Assembly: GCF_009906795.1 (NCBI RefSeq)
Contig: NZ_JAAALN010000004.1
Location: 1-64,000 of the forward strand
From: Kineococcus siccus
Lineage (GTDB): Bacteria > Actinomycetota > Actinomycetes > Actinomycetales > Kineococcaceae
Length of the DNA stretch: 64,000 nt
Direction: 5' to 3'
Shown: piece after piece, positions 35,547 through 43,861 of the stretch
Position numbering within the stretch: the first letter of the stretch is position 1
How the letters are laid out: each line of letters starts with the position of its first letter
Position numbers and translations under genes: made by a program
Notes under the pieces: generated by a model
What the model was told of the DNA's origin: nothing
Seen by the model: the letters and a program-made list of their open reading frames with translations, nothing else
Database searches by the model: none

Positions 35547-36000
35547 TCCAACACTCTGCCACCGAGCCGACCGGCTGAAGGGTCGCCGAGAGCGCAGCAG
35601 TGCGAGACCCCAGCGCCCACCACAGCACCACACGAGCAGCTCTCACCCCAGCCACCGCTGAGCAGCCCGCCGCCAGCGGTGACGACGTCGACGAGCGAGT
35701 CTGTTGTCGCGCCAAGCTAGAGATCACATCGCAGACGTCCTCAGCGAAGTCCTGATCGTGACCTGGCCACGGATCGAGGACCTACCTGGCGATGACGTCG
35801 GCGCCGCACCTGGCTCTGCACGCCTGCCCGCAACACTCTGGCCAACCATCACTTCAGCCGCCGCGCCGACAACCCGACCGCGCGTGACCTGCCCGGTGGG
35901 TGTTGTCGCGGTCACGTCGATCTGCGTGACGTCGACAAGCACGCCCGAACCCGACCGCAGGGAAGCCAACGCGCGTGCCCGGGCCTGTCACCATCCCCTT
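35547..36000. other. Gene-poor stretch between PH and GNAT genes
   Basis: About 450 nt between divergent genes. No convincing gene seen; it should hold the two promoters. Confidence 0.45.
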
Positions 36001-36474
36001 GTGCCTTTCCCCCACACCCCCACGAGCACCTTGCAGCGCCGTGTGCGGATCGTTCACCTGACCGGACCCACCTTCGACGCCCTGGCTGCCGGCGACCTGT
36101 CCACGGCCAACACCACCAGCCCCGTGCCGATGAGCGACTACTTCGCTGGCCTGGACTGGCGCAGCGTGTGGCGCATGCGCACCGAGCAGGTCCGCCAGGA
36201 CCCCGACGACGCCGCCTGGGTCACCGGCGTCATCTGGGATGACGACCGACAGCTCGCCGTGGGCCGCGCCGGCTACCACGGCCCACCGGACGCCGAAGGC
36301 ATGGTGGAGATCGGTTACGCCGTCGACCCCGCCCACCGCCGCCGCGGCTATGCCCGCGCCGCACTGGAGGCACTGCTGCAACGCGCCCGCGATGAAGTGG
36401 CCGTCCGCACGATCCGGGTCACCATCAGCCCCGACAACACCGCTTCCTACGCCCTAGCCCGGATCTTCCAGTAA
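36001..36474 (+). pseudogene. GNAT acetyltransferase, 5' fragment split by an IS element
   Basis: 157 residues up to the insertion, containing most of a GNAT fold: VGRAGYHGPPDAEGMVEIGYAVDP and the acetyl-CoA loop HRRRGYARAALEALL. It ends in NTASYALARIFQ followed by a TAA formed by the gene's TA and the first base of the IS. The missing C-terminal strand is found on the far side of the element at 38200-38284 in the right frame; joined across one CCAGTA copy, the gene is 558 nt and 185 codons. The native enzyme would acetylate an unknown substrate; the split protein is probably inactive. Confidence 0.85.
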
Positions 36475-38193
36475 CCCCTCGTCACTGAGGGCGCCGAACG
36501 CACGGAAGTGCCTGTCTCGCATGGGATCATGGGCTTGTCTAAGGTCCGTATCCGCCACACGTGAGAGGCACTCCGCAGGTGCACAGTACAAGACCGTCCG
36601 TCGCCTCGACCAGCCAGCTGCCGAGGGTTACCGTGGCCACGGGTGGGGTCGGGGTCGTCTCCCACGCCGGGTCACGGCTGCTGGCCGACGTGGCCGCGGT
36701 GACCGGTCTGAGTGGCGGCTTCAGTGACGTCCTGGCCGAGACCCGGACCCGGCGGGCCGGTCACGACCCGGGCCGGGTCCTGAGCGATCTCGCGGTCCTG
36801 CTCGCCGAGGGCGGGGAAGCGATCAGCGACCTCGCGGTCCTGCGTCAGCAGCCGCAGCTGTTCGGGGCGGTGGCCTCGACCCCCACGGCGTGGCGGGTCC
36901 TGGACTCCATCGGGTCCGCCCGCCTCGCCGGCCTGCGGACGGCGCGGGCCGCCGCGCGGGAGCGGGCCTGGTTGGCGCGGGCCGAGCTGGGCCGGCACCT
37001 GCCCGTCATGCGCGCTGGAGGCCGGGAGTGGGCAGGGCTGGTGATCGACCTCGACGCGACCCTGGTGACGGCACACTCGGAGAAGGAGGGTGCGGCGGCC
37101 ACGTTCAAGGGCGGCTTCGGCTACCACCCGTTGCTGGCGTTTCTGGATAACACCAACGAGGCCCTGGCCGGAGTCCTGCGTGCGGGCAACGCCGGTTCGA
37201 ACACCACCGCCGACCACATCGAGGTCAGCGACCTCGCGCTCGCGCAGATCCCCGACGACATCCGGTACGGCACCCCGATCCTGATCCGTGCGGACGGGGC
37301 CGGCGCCACGAAGGGTTGGTTGCAGCACCTGCACGTCCTGCGCGGCAACGACAACCGCACCGGACTCGTTACCGGGTTGGATGTGGAGTTCTCCGTCGGG
37401 TTCACCATGACCGCTGCCGTTCAAGACGCCATCCGGGCCCTGCCCAAGACGGCGTGGGTGCCGGCCGTGCAGGTCGACGGATCGCTGCGCGAGGGAGCGG
37501 ACGTCGCCGAGCTCACCGGGCTGCTGCCGGAGCTGACCGCGTCCGGCTGGCCACCCGGGATGCGAGTCCTGGTCCGTCGAGAGCGACCGCACCCGGGCGC
37601 GCAGCTGACCTTCACCGATGTCGACGGGTGGCGGTTCCAGACCTTCGCCACCAGCACGGCGGTGGGGCAGCTCGCGCAGCTCGAAGCCCGTCACCGCGCC
37701 CATGCGAGGGTTGAAGACCGCATCCGCACCGGCAAGGACACCGGCTTCGGCCGGTTCCCGTCGCGGATGTTCGCGATCAACGCGGCCTGGTTGGAGTTGG
37801 CCCTGGCCGGGATCGACCTGCTCGCCTGGACCCAGACGATGCTCCTGGACGGTGACCTCGCCATCTGCGAACCGAAGGCGTTGCGTTACCGGCTGCTGCA
37901 CACCGCTGCCCGCATCACCCGCAACGGGCGACGGGCGGTCGTGAAGATCGCCGCCGGCTGGCCCTGGGCGCGAGACCTCGTCGCCGCGTTCACCCGCCTT
38001 GCGCTGATCCCGCCACCGCTGCGGACCTGACCCAGGCGAGCAGACGACCACCCTCATCAGGACCCGCAGTGGACACCCCGGATGCGACGCCGGCTCCGCC
38101 GGCGACCCCACCCAGCCGGTCCAACCCGGGGGCCGGGGAGCCCACCCCTCAGACCATGATCAAAGCCGTTGGTGAAACGCCAGGGCTAGTGGT
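36474..38193 (+). mobile_element. IS1380-family insertion sequence with 6-bp target duplication
   Basis: 1720 bp bounded by CCAGTA at 36468-36473 and 38194-38199. The ends are imperfect inverted repeats, ACCCCTCGTC against ACCACTAGCC. It holds one transposase gene. Insertion was into a GNAT gene whose two halves still join in frame, so it is recent. Confidence 0.85.
36579..38030 (+). CDS. IS1380-family transposase
   Basis: 483 residues. The DDE core includes GLVIDLDATLVTAHSEKEG (first Asp), PILIRADGAGATKGWLQHL (second Asp) and, at the C-terminus, a Glu-containing stretch typical of IS1380 (FGRFPSRMFAINAAWLELAL). The length and sequence style are right for a complete transposase. GTG at 36579 has GAGAGG about 10 nt upstream; GTG at 36561 is an alternative. 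It looks intact, so the element may still be active. Confidence 0.9.
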   Translation: MHSTRPSVASTSQLPRVTVATGGVGVVSHAGSRLLADVAAVTGLSGGFSDVLAETRTRRAGHDPGRVLSDLAVLLAEGGEAISDLAVLRQQPQLFGAVASTPTAWRVLDSIGSARLAGLRTARAAARERAWLARAELGRHLPVMRAGGREWAGLVIDLDATLVTAHSEKEGAAATFKGGFGYHPLLAFLDNTNEALAGVLRAGNAGSNTTADHIEVSDLALAQIPDDIRYGTPILIRADGAGATKGWLQHLHVLRGNDNRTGLVTGLDVEFSVGFTMTAAVQDAIRALPKTAWVPAVQVDGSLREGADVAELTGLLPELTASGWPPGMRVLVRRERPHPGAQLTFTDVDGWRFQTFATSTAVGQLAQLEARHRAHARVEDRIRTGKDTGFGRFPSRMFAINAAWLELALAGIDLLAWTQTMLLDGDLAICEPKALRYRLLHTAARITRNGRRAVVKIAAGWPWARDLVAAFTRLALIPPPLRT

Positions 38194-38199
38194 CCAGTA

Positions 38200-38284
38200 C
38201 GGGTTCACCGCGGTCGGTGAGCAGTGGGATGACGAAGACGGCCTGGAGGTCATCTACGAGATCGGCGCCGACCCCGCCCGCTGA
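38200..38284 (+). pseudogene. GNAT acetyltransferase, 3' fragment
   Basis: The 85 nt after the right target repeat encode YGFTAVGEQWDDEDGLEVIY and eight more residues ending at TGA, the normal C-terminal strand of a GNAT domain. It completes the fragment at 36001-36474 without frameshift. No start of its own is likely. Confidence 0.85.
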
Positions 38285-38416
38285 CCACTGACTTCCAGCC
38301 CCACCTCTCAGCCGAGACACCACGCGCCCGCGACCGCAGCCGGTCGACGACTTCACGGTCTTGCCGATCCGCACGAGGTCCCGGGCCCGCTCCGAGACGC
38401 AGCTGAGAGCCGGGCA

Positions 38417-38923
38417 CTACTCAGGAGCGAGGTAGATCCGCACTCGGTGACGATGACCGTCTGGAGCCAGCCAGTCAGCATCGCGCCGGATCACCAACCG
38501 CCACCCCAACCGCTCGTACAGGTCGACCGCCGGCGCGCCGTCGTCAACCACGTCGAGCATGGGCTGCAGCCCCCGCTGCTCACTCCAGCGCTGAACCCGA
38601 GCAAGCAGCGCAGCACCGAGGCCGAGACCGCGGCCCCGCGCAGCCGGAGACACGAACAAGCGCGAGACGCTGACCAGACGCTCGACCGGGACCCCGGCCA
38701 GTGCAGCCACCACCGGGTCATCGACGTCACCCACCACGCAGACGTGTCCCAGCACGGTCTCGTCGTCGTCGAGCCCCACCCACGCAGCAGCCAGTCCGGC
38801 AGGACTGAGCCAGCCGGCGGGATCGTGCGGCCAGCACGTCGGGTACCCGTCGGCGACGTGCACCGCCTGGAGTGCGTCGACGCAAGTGGGCAAGTCCTCG
38901 GCGGCACGCTCACGAACGATCAC
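38417..38923 (-). CDS. GNAT family N-acetyltransferase
   Basis: 168 residues. Motif A is SRLFVSPAARGRGLGLGAALL (acetyl-CoA pyrophosphate loop R-G-x-G-x-G), followed by LDVVDDGAPAVDLYERLGWRLV. The N-terminus IVRERAAEDLPTCVDAL is the usual GNAT first strand and helix. It acetylates an unknown small molecule or peptide. GTG start; upstream there is only a 210-nt gap before an unknown gene on the other strand. Confidence 0.85.
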   Translation of the reverse strand: MIVRERAAEDLPTCVDALQAVHVADGYPTCWPHDPAGWLSPAGLAAAWVGLDDDETVLGHVCVVGDVDDPVVAALAGVPVERLVSVSRLFVSPAARGRGLGLGAALLARVQRWSEQRGLQPMLDVVDDGAPAVDLYERLGWRLVIRRDADWLAPDGHRHRVRIYLAPE

Positions 38924-39136
38924 CAGACCAGGATGATGGACGCCCCGATGCGGTGCCCCCGGCTGTCGACTTCACGCACATGCCGACGAGCGCGCGGTGG
39001 GCTGCCCCCGAGCTGGCGTTCACGGCAGGAGAGGCTGCCGTGGTGTAGCGCTTCAGGCGGTCGCCGGACGAGACCCACGTCTGCGTGCGATGGTCGAGAA
39101 GGAGGCGCGAGGGCGCCTGCACCGCCTGCTCACCTC

Positions 39137-40336
39137 GTGACGGAGATCGCCGACATGACGCTCGTGCGCCTGCAGCTGACCCACCTGCAGTGCCTCATCA
39201 TCGACGGGACCCTTGACAACGAAGCCGACACGCAGCGAGTACACGGCAATGACCGAGCCGCCGACTGGGCCGCGGAGATCCGCGTGGCCATCGCCCCGCA
39301 GCTACGTCCGCATCACGTCGACCCGACGCTCACGACGGCCCCTGACCAGCGGATGCACCTCGAGCTTCAGCAGGAACACTGGAGCTTCGTCCGCGCGGTG
39401 CTGCACAAGTGGTCCGCCTACGCCCGGACACCCGAGGACATCACCGTGCGGCACGAACTCCTGCAACGACTCGAGCAGGAGCTTCCGGGCTTGGCGGAGC
39501 TGCCCGCGGATGTCCTGCAGCCCGCTGTTGCAGAGGCTTTCGAGGAAGAGCTGTCCGATGAGGAGGCAATCGCTCGACTCAAGGCGTCGCACGAGCTTCG
39601 GGTGGAGTCCGAAGAGTTCAGCTCGTACGCGGACGACATCGACGAGCAGCCGTCCTCTCCAGCAGGACCGGCCACTGGCTCCGTCTTGATCGGCTACGCC
39701 GACGATGGGCCGGGCGAGTCCGCTGCTGATGCCCTTGGAGCGTTGCAGGCCTGGGTGCTGACCGAAGACGCTTACGAACGCGGCGGAGTGCCTGACGAGG
39801 TGCTCTCCTACCTGCAGGACCACATCGGTCGCCTCCTGGGTCCGCACGCCGTGTTCGCCGCTGGTGACCACCTGCGTCAGCACGTCGAGGCTGGCGGGAG
39901 CCTGACCGACCTGGCCCGGGACCGTACCGCTCTACGGGACCTGTTGGAGGTGATCGAGGGCAGGCGGCGCCGCGGGTTCGAGCTGGAGTGGCGCGCGGAA
40001 CGCTCAGTGGACCAGGACGGGTCATGGCGTCCGGAGGCGTTGCTGGTGATGGCCGAGCACTGCGTCGAGGACCCGGTCTGGGACCGACCACGCGGCACCG
40101 GCGAGCTCGTACCACTGCTCGAGCTCGGGGTCGCGGAGTCGCTGGTGCACCGCTTGCGGGCGTGGAACGAGAGCTGGGAACGCTCAGCTCTGGACGATGA
40201 CTGGTCGGGCTCTGGGGCGCAGGCTGCGTGGGTGCAGCAGGGCTTGCTCCTGGCGCAGGAGCTGCAGCGGGAGCTGCCGGAGGTGGACGTCCGCTACTTC
40301 CACGCCGACGACGACCGCCCGTTGCGCAGCTTCTGA
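39137..40336 (+). CDS. Unknown 399-residue protein beside vapBC
   Basis: 399 residues from GTG 39137, or 393 from ATG 39155; the start is uncertain. The N-terminal third is helical and acidic (HLELQQEHWSFVRAVLHKW, LLQRLEQELPGLAEL), then an acidic linker (YADDIDEQPSSPAG), then LIGYADDGPGESAADALGAL and a C-terminal region with several Trp residues (AQAAWVQQGLLLAQELQREL). No signal peptide or membrane helix. Residues 1-170 and 171-399 could be two fused modules. I recognise no family. A hairpin follows it at 40351. Confidence 0.65.
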   Translation: MTEIADMTLVRLQLTHLQCLIIDGTLDNEADTQRVHGNDRAADWAAEIRVAIAPQLRPHHVDPTLTTAPDQRMHLELQQEHWSFVRAVLHKWSAYARTPEDITVRHELLQRLEQELPGLAELPADVLQPAVAEAFEEELSDEEAIARLKASHELRVESEEFSSYADDIDEQPSSPAGPATGSVLIGYADDGPGESAADALGALQAWVLTEDAYERGGVPDEVLSYLQDHIGRLLGPHAVFAAGDHLRQHVEAGGSLTDLARDRTALRDLLEVIEGRRRRGFELEWRAERSVDQDGSWRPEALLVMAEHCVEDPVWDRPRGTGELVPLLELGVAESLVHRLRAWNESWERSALDDDWSGSGAQAAWVQQGLLLAQELQRELPEVDVRYFHADDDRPLRSF

Positions 40337-40350
40337 CTCCCCGCGACGCC

Positions 40351-40367
40351 CTCGCGGTCATCCCGCG
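40351..40367 (+). terminator. Hairpin after the 399-residue gene
   Basis: TCGCGG, loop TCATC, CCGCGA, 15 nt after the stop. It shares the GGTCATCCC string with other 3' ends nearby. Confidence 0.55.
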
Positions 40368-40409
40368 ACCAGGGGCGCCGGCGACGTCCTCACGCCGATG
40401 ACCACTCGA

Positions 40410-40445
40410 TTGCACATCGGCGCCAGTAGCGCCACAATGGCGCCA
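40410..40445 (+). promoter_or_regulatory. vapBC leaderless promoter with three phased operator half-sites
   Basis: TTGCAC (40410-40415), 17 nt, CACAAT (40433-40438), 6 nt, ATG. The heptamers (G/A)GCGCCA at 40419-40425, 40428-40434 and 40439-40445 are spaced 9 and 11 bp, about one helical turn; the last includes the first base of the start codon. This fits autorepression by the RHH antitoxin. Confidence 0.75.
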
Positions 40446-40675
40446 TGCCCAGCGTGCAGATCAAGGACGTTCCCGACGAGACGCACACCGTCCTGCGCCG
40501 CCGCGCCGCCCTGGCCCACCAGTCCCTGCAGGAGTACCTCCTCACCAAGCTCATCGAGGAGGCCAACACGCCCTCCCTCGAGGAGGTGCTCGAACGAGCC
40601 GGCGGACGAGCCGGCGGCACCCTGTCCTTCCGCGACGCCGTGACGGCGGTGCACGACGACCGTGATCGTCGTTGA
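40445..40675 (+). CDS. vapB: VapB/FitA-type ribbon-helix-helix antitoxin
   Basis: 76 residues. The N-terminal PSVQIKDVPDETHTVLRRRAALAHQSLQEYLL is a ribbon-helix-helix DNA-binding domain of the FitA/VapB kind; the C-terminal LSFRDAVTAVHDDRD should wrap the toxin. The ATG is the probable first base of the mRNA. It overlaps the toxin gene by 14 nt, so the pair is coupled, and it should repress the phased sites in its promoter. Confidence 0.88.
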   Translation: MPSVQIKDVPDETHTVLRRRAALAHQSLQEYLLTKLIEEANTPSLEEVLERAGGRAGGTLSFRDAVTAVHDDRDRR

Positions 40676-41054
40676 CGCGAGCGTCCTGGCCCCCGCCCTG
40701 GCCGATGACGGACCCGACGGGGACCGAGCCCGGGACCGGCTGCGCGGCGAGGTGCTCACGGCCCCAGAGGTCATCGACCTCGAAGTGGCCTCAGTCCTGC
40801 GACGAGCAGCGATCGGCGGTCGTCTGCCTGGGCGCCGCGCCGACCTGGCGATGGGCGACCTCGTCGATCTGCCTCTGCGCCGGGCCGCTCACCGACCCTT
40901 GCTGCGTCGTTGTTGGGAACTGCGCCACACCGCCACCAGCTACGACGCCGCCTACGTAGCACTGGCCGAGATCCTGAACATCGTCCTGGTCACCGCCGAC
41001 GCCCGCCTGTCCCGTGCGCCGGGCATCACCTGCGAGGTGGAAGTTCTGCAGTGA
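40662..41054 (+). CDS. vapC: VapC family PIN-domain ribonuclease toxin
   Basis: 130 residues with the four PIN acidic residues: Asp5 (IVVDASVL), Glu41 (DLEVASVLRR), Asp95 (SYDAAYVALAE) and Asp113 (VTADARL). VapC toxins cut tRNA or rRNA when freed from the antitoxin. GTG start inside the antitoxin coding sequence. A hairpin at 41057 lies 3 nt after the stop. Target RNA unknown. Confidence 0.9.
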   Translation: MIVVDASVLAPALADDGPDGDRARDRLRGEVLTAPEVIDLEVASVLRRAAIGGRLPGRRADLAMGDLVDLPLRRAAHRPLLRRCWELRHTATSYDAAYVALAEILNIVLVTADARLSRAPGITCEVEVLQ

Positions 41055-41056
41055 GA

Positions 41057-41093
41057 CTCCACGGTCATCCCCCGTCCGCGCGCGATCGTGGAG
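41057..41093 (+). terminator. Hairpin after vapC, copy of a dispersed 3'-end repeat
   Basis: CTCCACG (41057-41063) pairs with CGTGGAG (41087-41093). The interior contains CACGGTCATCCC-CCGTCCGCGCGC, nearly the same as at 41338-41362. Confidence 0.6.
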
Positions 41094-41162
41094 TGCTCGC
41101 GACACCCGGTCGTGTCGAGAAGTGCGAGACCACGGCGGTCACTGCCTCAGTAGGCTCCGAGC

Positions 41163-41261
41163 ATGTCCGGGAGCAGTGCGTGGGCAATCATCGTGGGACT
41201 GAGCGCCGTGGCAGGCCTGGTCGCCTAGCTGAAGTCGCTGTTCCGGCCACGCAGGCGGTGA
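41163..41261 (+). pseudogene. Small one-helix membrane peptide with an in-frame amber codon
   Basis: ATG 6 nt after TAGGCT encodes MSGSSAWAIIVGLSAVAGLV-Ala and a TAG, then, in the same frame, LKSLFRPRRR and TGA. Together it looks like a 32-codon single-transmembrane protein with a basic tail, interrupted by one stop (a Tyr or Trp codon would need one change). Either a pseudogene or a 21-residue peptide. Confidence 0.4.
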
Positions 41262-41340
41262 GGTCGCACCCTCAGTCATCGACCGTGCTGCGAGGCGCCA
41301 GCGTCTCGACGCGCGCACAGCGGCAGTGCGCGCGACCTCA

Positions 41341-41401
41341 CGGTCATCCCGCCGTCCGCGCGCCTGCGCCGAAGGCACTGGGGCGCGCGGTTCGATGACC
41401 G
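41341..41401 (-). terminator. Large hairpin after the PHP gene, same dispersed repeat
   Basis: CGGTCATC (41341-41348) pairs with GATGACCG (41394-41401), and CCGCGCGCC (41356-41364) with GGCGCGCGG (41382-41390). It abuts the PHP stop. Confidence 0.7.
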
Positions 41402-42235
41402 TCAGGTCCCGAGCAGCCAGGCGGCGCCTGGGTGGGTGTCCGGCTCGAACCCCTCAGCCGCGGCGAGACGGCCGGCTGCGGCCAGACCGTCACCGACCAG
41501 GTCGGGGCGGTGGGCGTCGCTGCCGAAGGTGACCAGCCGCCCGCCCTCCTGCCGCCACCACTGCACGATCACCGCCTCCAGTGGCCGGCGCGTGTTGATC
41601 TCCAACGCCCGTTCCCCCTCGGCCAGTGCCCGCAGCGCCGCCCGCAGCTCGTCCTCGTAGTCGAGAGGATCGAAGGGGGCCGCGTCCTGCGGCCAGCTGC
41701 GCACTGGGTAGTCGATGTGCGCGAAAGCGGTGAACGCCTCAGACCCGGTCACCATCCGGGGGATCTCGGCGAGGTAGGCGCGGAAGACGTCGGCCGCAGG
41801 GTGGTGCGGGTACAGCTCCCACGGCTCGGCGAACTCGGCCCCATCGGGCAGGCAGTGCAGGGAGCCCAGCACCCGCTCGAACGAACCACGGGCCATCAGG
41901 TCGGCCACCTGATCGGCGTGCCGGTGCGGCTGGCCCACTTCCATGCCGGCCAGGATCGTCAGCTCGGGATAGGTGGCGCGGCACCGCTCGATGCACTCGA
42001 AGTACCCGTCCACGTCCAGCTGCTGCGCGGTCAAGATTCCGTCGTCGTCGACGAGGTCGGGGTAGTCGGGAGCCAGGAAGCCGGCGCGGAACGGGGTGAA
42101 GTCGACGTGCTCGGTGAAGGAGACCGCCGGCAGTCCTACGGCGACCGCGCGGGCGCAGGTGTCGGCCATCGCGCCGACGTCGCGGGCGTCCCAGGACCAC
42201 TGGCTGTGTACGTGACCGTCAGGAGGAAGGTCCAT
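41402..42235 (-). CDS. PHP-domain histidinol-phosphatase-like phosphoesterase
   Basis: 277 residues. DGHVHSQWSWD (His-x-His near the N-terminus), PAVSFTEHVDF, MEVGQPH, VLGSLHCLPDG, FAHIDYPVR and VTFGSDAHRP supply the metal ligands of a PHP trinuclear site. HisK-type enzymes dephosphorylate histidinol phosphate, but standalone copies have other substrates. ATG 42235 begins right at the domain. It is divergent from a truncated paralogue 76 nt away. Confidence 0.85.
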   Translation of the reverse strand: MDLPPDGHVHSQWSWDARDVGAMADTCARAVAVGLPAVSFTEHVDFTPFRAGFLAPDYPDLVDDDGILTAQQLDVDGYFECIERCRATYPELTILAGMEVGQPHRHADQVADLMARGSFERVLGSLHCLPDGAEFAEPWELYPHHPAADVFRAYLAEIPRMVTGSEAFTAFAHIDYPVRSWPQDAAPFDPLDYEDELRAALRALAEGERALEINTRRPLEAVIVQWWRQEGGRLVTFGSDAHRPDLVGDGLAAAGRLAAAEGFEPDTHPGAAWLLGT

Positions 42236-42311
42236 CGGCTGCAGTGTGCCCCCATCGTTGATGAGCCGCCTCTCTGGCGTGTGGATGTCGCCTCTGCGAG
42301 CCTGCCTGGTC

Positions 42312-42545
42312 ATGACAGAGCCGTCGACTACGCCAGATGCCACTGTCCCTGCGAGCGGGCCACTGCCATCCGATGATCACACGCACAGCCAATTCTCCTG
42401 GGACTCCGCCCACGGCAACATGGAAGCCAGCTGCCAGCACGCCCTTACCGCCGGCTTGCCGGCCATCTCCTTCACCGAGCACGTCGACTTCACCCGCTGG
42501 AACGCCCCACCCGGTGGCTGGGCCTGGAACGAAGGGATCCGCGGC
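42312..42545 (+). pseudogene. Truncated PHP-phosphatase paralogue
   Basis: 78 codons with DDHTHSQFSWDSAHGNMEAS and LPAISFTEHVDFTRWNAPPG, closely matching the start of the divergent PHP protein, then similarity ends at WNEGIRG near 42545. The rest of the domain, including four metal-ligand blocks, is missing, so it is a remnant. ATG at 42312. Confidence 0.7.
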
Positions 42546-42939
42546 AGTGTCCCAGGCCGTCGCGACGATCGGCTTCCGACCCAACTCAGGACCCGACAGC
42601 CTTCTGGGGACGGGCGTAGACAGCCGCGTCAACTTCACCGTCATCCCGCGTCGTGTGCGCCCGTCCCCGATCGACCGCGCGCTCTCGTCGGGAAGCGGAG
42701 TGAGATCGACGACTGCTGGTCAGCCGAGCGACGACATGGTCTCGGTCGTGACCACGTGGGGGCGAGAGTTGCCGTCGAGTGGGACGAGGACCAGCAGGCG
42801 AAGGTCCACCGGCATCGAACGACACCGTCCCGACGCGGGACACGACGTGACCGGCTGCGTGATCAGCGGGCTCCGGTGCCGCACAACGGCCTGATCGCGA
42901 CCAACCGTCCCCTTCGGCGTCTCGCCTACAGTCGGTGCG
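42546..42939. other. Remnant-rich stretch
   Basis: About 390 nt without a convincing full gene. A 31-codon frame on the minus strand (42720-42815, MPVDLRLLVLVPLDGNSRP onward) looks protein-like and may be the start of a lost gene. One copy of the GTCATCCCGCG motif is at about 42640. Confidence 0.45.
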
Positions 42940-43710
42940 GTGTTCACGACCGACGAGCGAACGCGCCTGCGCCGGCACCTCGTCGCCCGCGCAGAAGCCG
43001 ATCCTCAGGTCCTCGCTGCCGCCGTGGTCGGCTCGGCCGCTCGCGACCGCGAGGACCGCTGGTCGGACATCGATCTCGCCTTCAGCGTCGGCCCCGGGCG
43101 TCGACCCGAGGACGTCGCCGACGACTGGACCGGACACCTGTACGCCGACCACCACGCCGTGGCGCACGTCGACGTCTGGAGTGGCGCTGCGCTGTACCGG
43201 GTGTTCCTCCTGCAGAACACCCTGCAGGTGGACCTCTCCTTCTGGCCGGCGGAAGCCTTTTCCCCCGTCGGTGGACCGTTCCGTCTGCTCTTCGGCGACG
43301 CCGGGCCCGCCGTACCCGCGACGCCGCGGGACACCGGGGCTCTGCTGGGCACCACCTGGCTGTACGCCCTCCACGCGCGCTCCAGCATCGCCCGGGGGCG
43401 CGCCCTGCAGGCGCTGCACATGCTGAACGGGATGCGTGACCAGCTGGTCGTCCTCGCCTGCGTGCGTGCCGGGCTGCCGGCCGACCAGGGCCGCGGCGTC
43501 GACGACCTCCCCGCGGATCTCCGCCGACGCCTCACCAGCACCGTCGCGAGACGTCTGGACGCCCCTGAACTGACGCGATCGTTCCGGGAGCTGGCGGACC
43601 TCCTCGTGGAGGAGGCGGCGATCGCCGACCCCGGTGCCGCGGCAGTCCTCGCTCCTGTCGTCACCGAGATGGTCCGCAGCGCGGAGGACGAACCGACCGA
43701 GGAGGGGTGA
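42940..43710 (+). CDS. Nucleotidyltransferase-fold protein
   Basis: 256 residues. The catalytic signature is AAVVGSAARDREDRWSDIDL (Gly31-Ser32, Asp43, Asp45), with a likely third Asp in LQVDLSFW. The C-terminal helical half resembles the DUF4111/KNTase-like partners of antibiotic nucleotidyltransferases, but no drug target can be named. GTG start is 7 nt after TACAGT (42927-42932) with no ribosome site, so it is probably leaderless. Confidence 0.8.
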   Translation: MFTTDERTRLRRHLVARAEADPQVLAAAVVGSAARDREDRWSDIDLAFSVGPGRRPEDVADDWTGHLYADHHAVAHVDVWSGAALYRVFLLQNTLQVDLSFWPAEAFSPVGGPFRLLFGDAGPAVPATPRDTGALLGTTWLYALHARSSIARGRALQALHMLNGMRDQLVVLACVRAGLPADQGRGVDDLPADLRRRLTSTVARRLDAPELTRSFRELADLLVEEAAIADPGAAAVLAPVVTEMVRSAEDEPTEEG

Positions 43711-43861
43711 CCCGTTGACGTGCGACCAGCGACGAGGTCCAGCCAGCGACGGCATCACCCCGGAGGCCACGTGCGGAGGGACCCGGAGTGGTGCCGTTCC
43801 ACCTGCAGAACCCTCCCCTTCCCGGGTGCGACGCCGAGCCGGTGCCGTCACGGCGGGATAC

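Noticed and set aside
42720-42815. Minus-strand 31-codon gene
   Set aside because: Protein-like but short and without neighbours; more likely a gene remnant.
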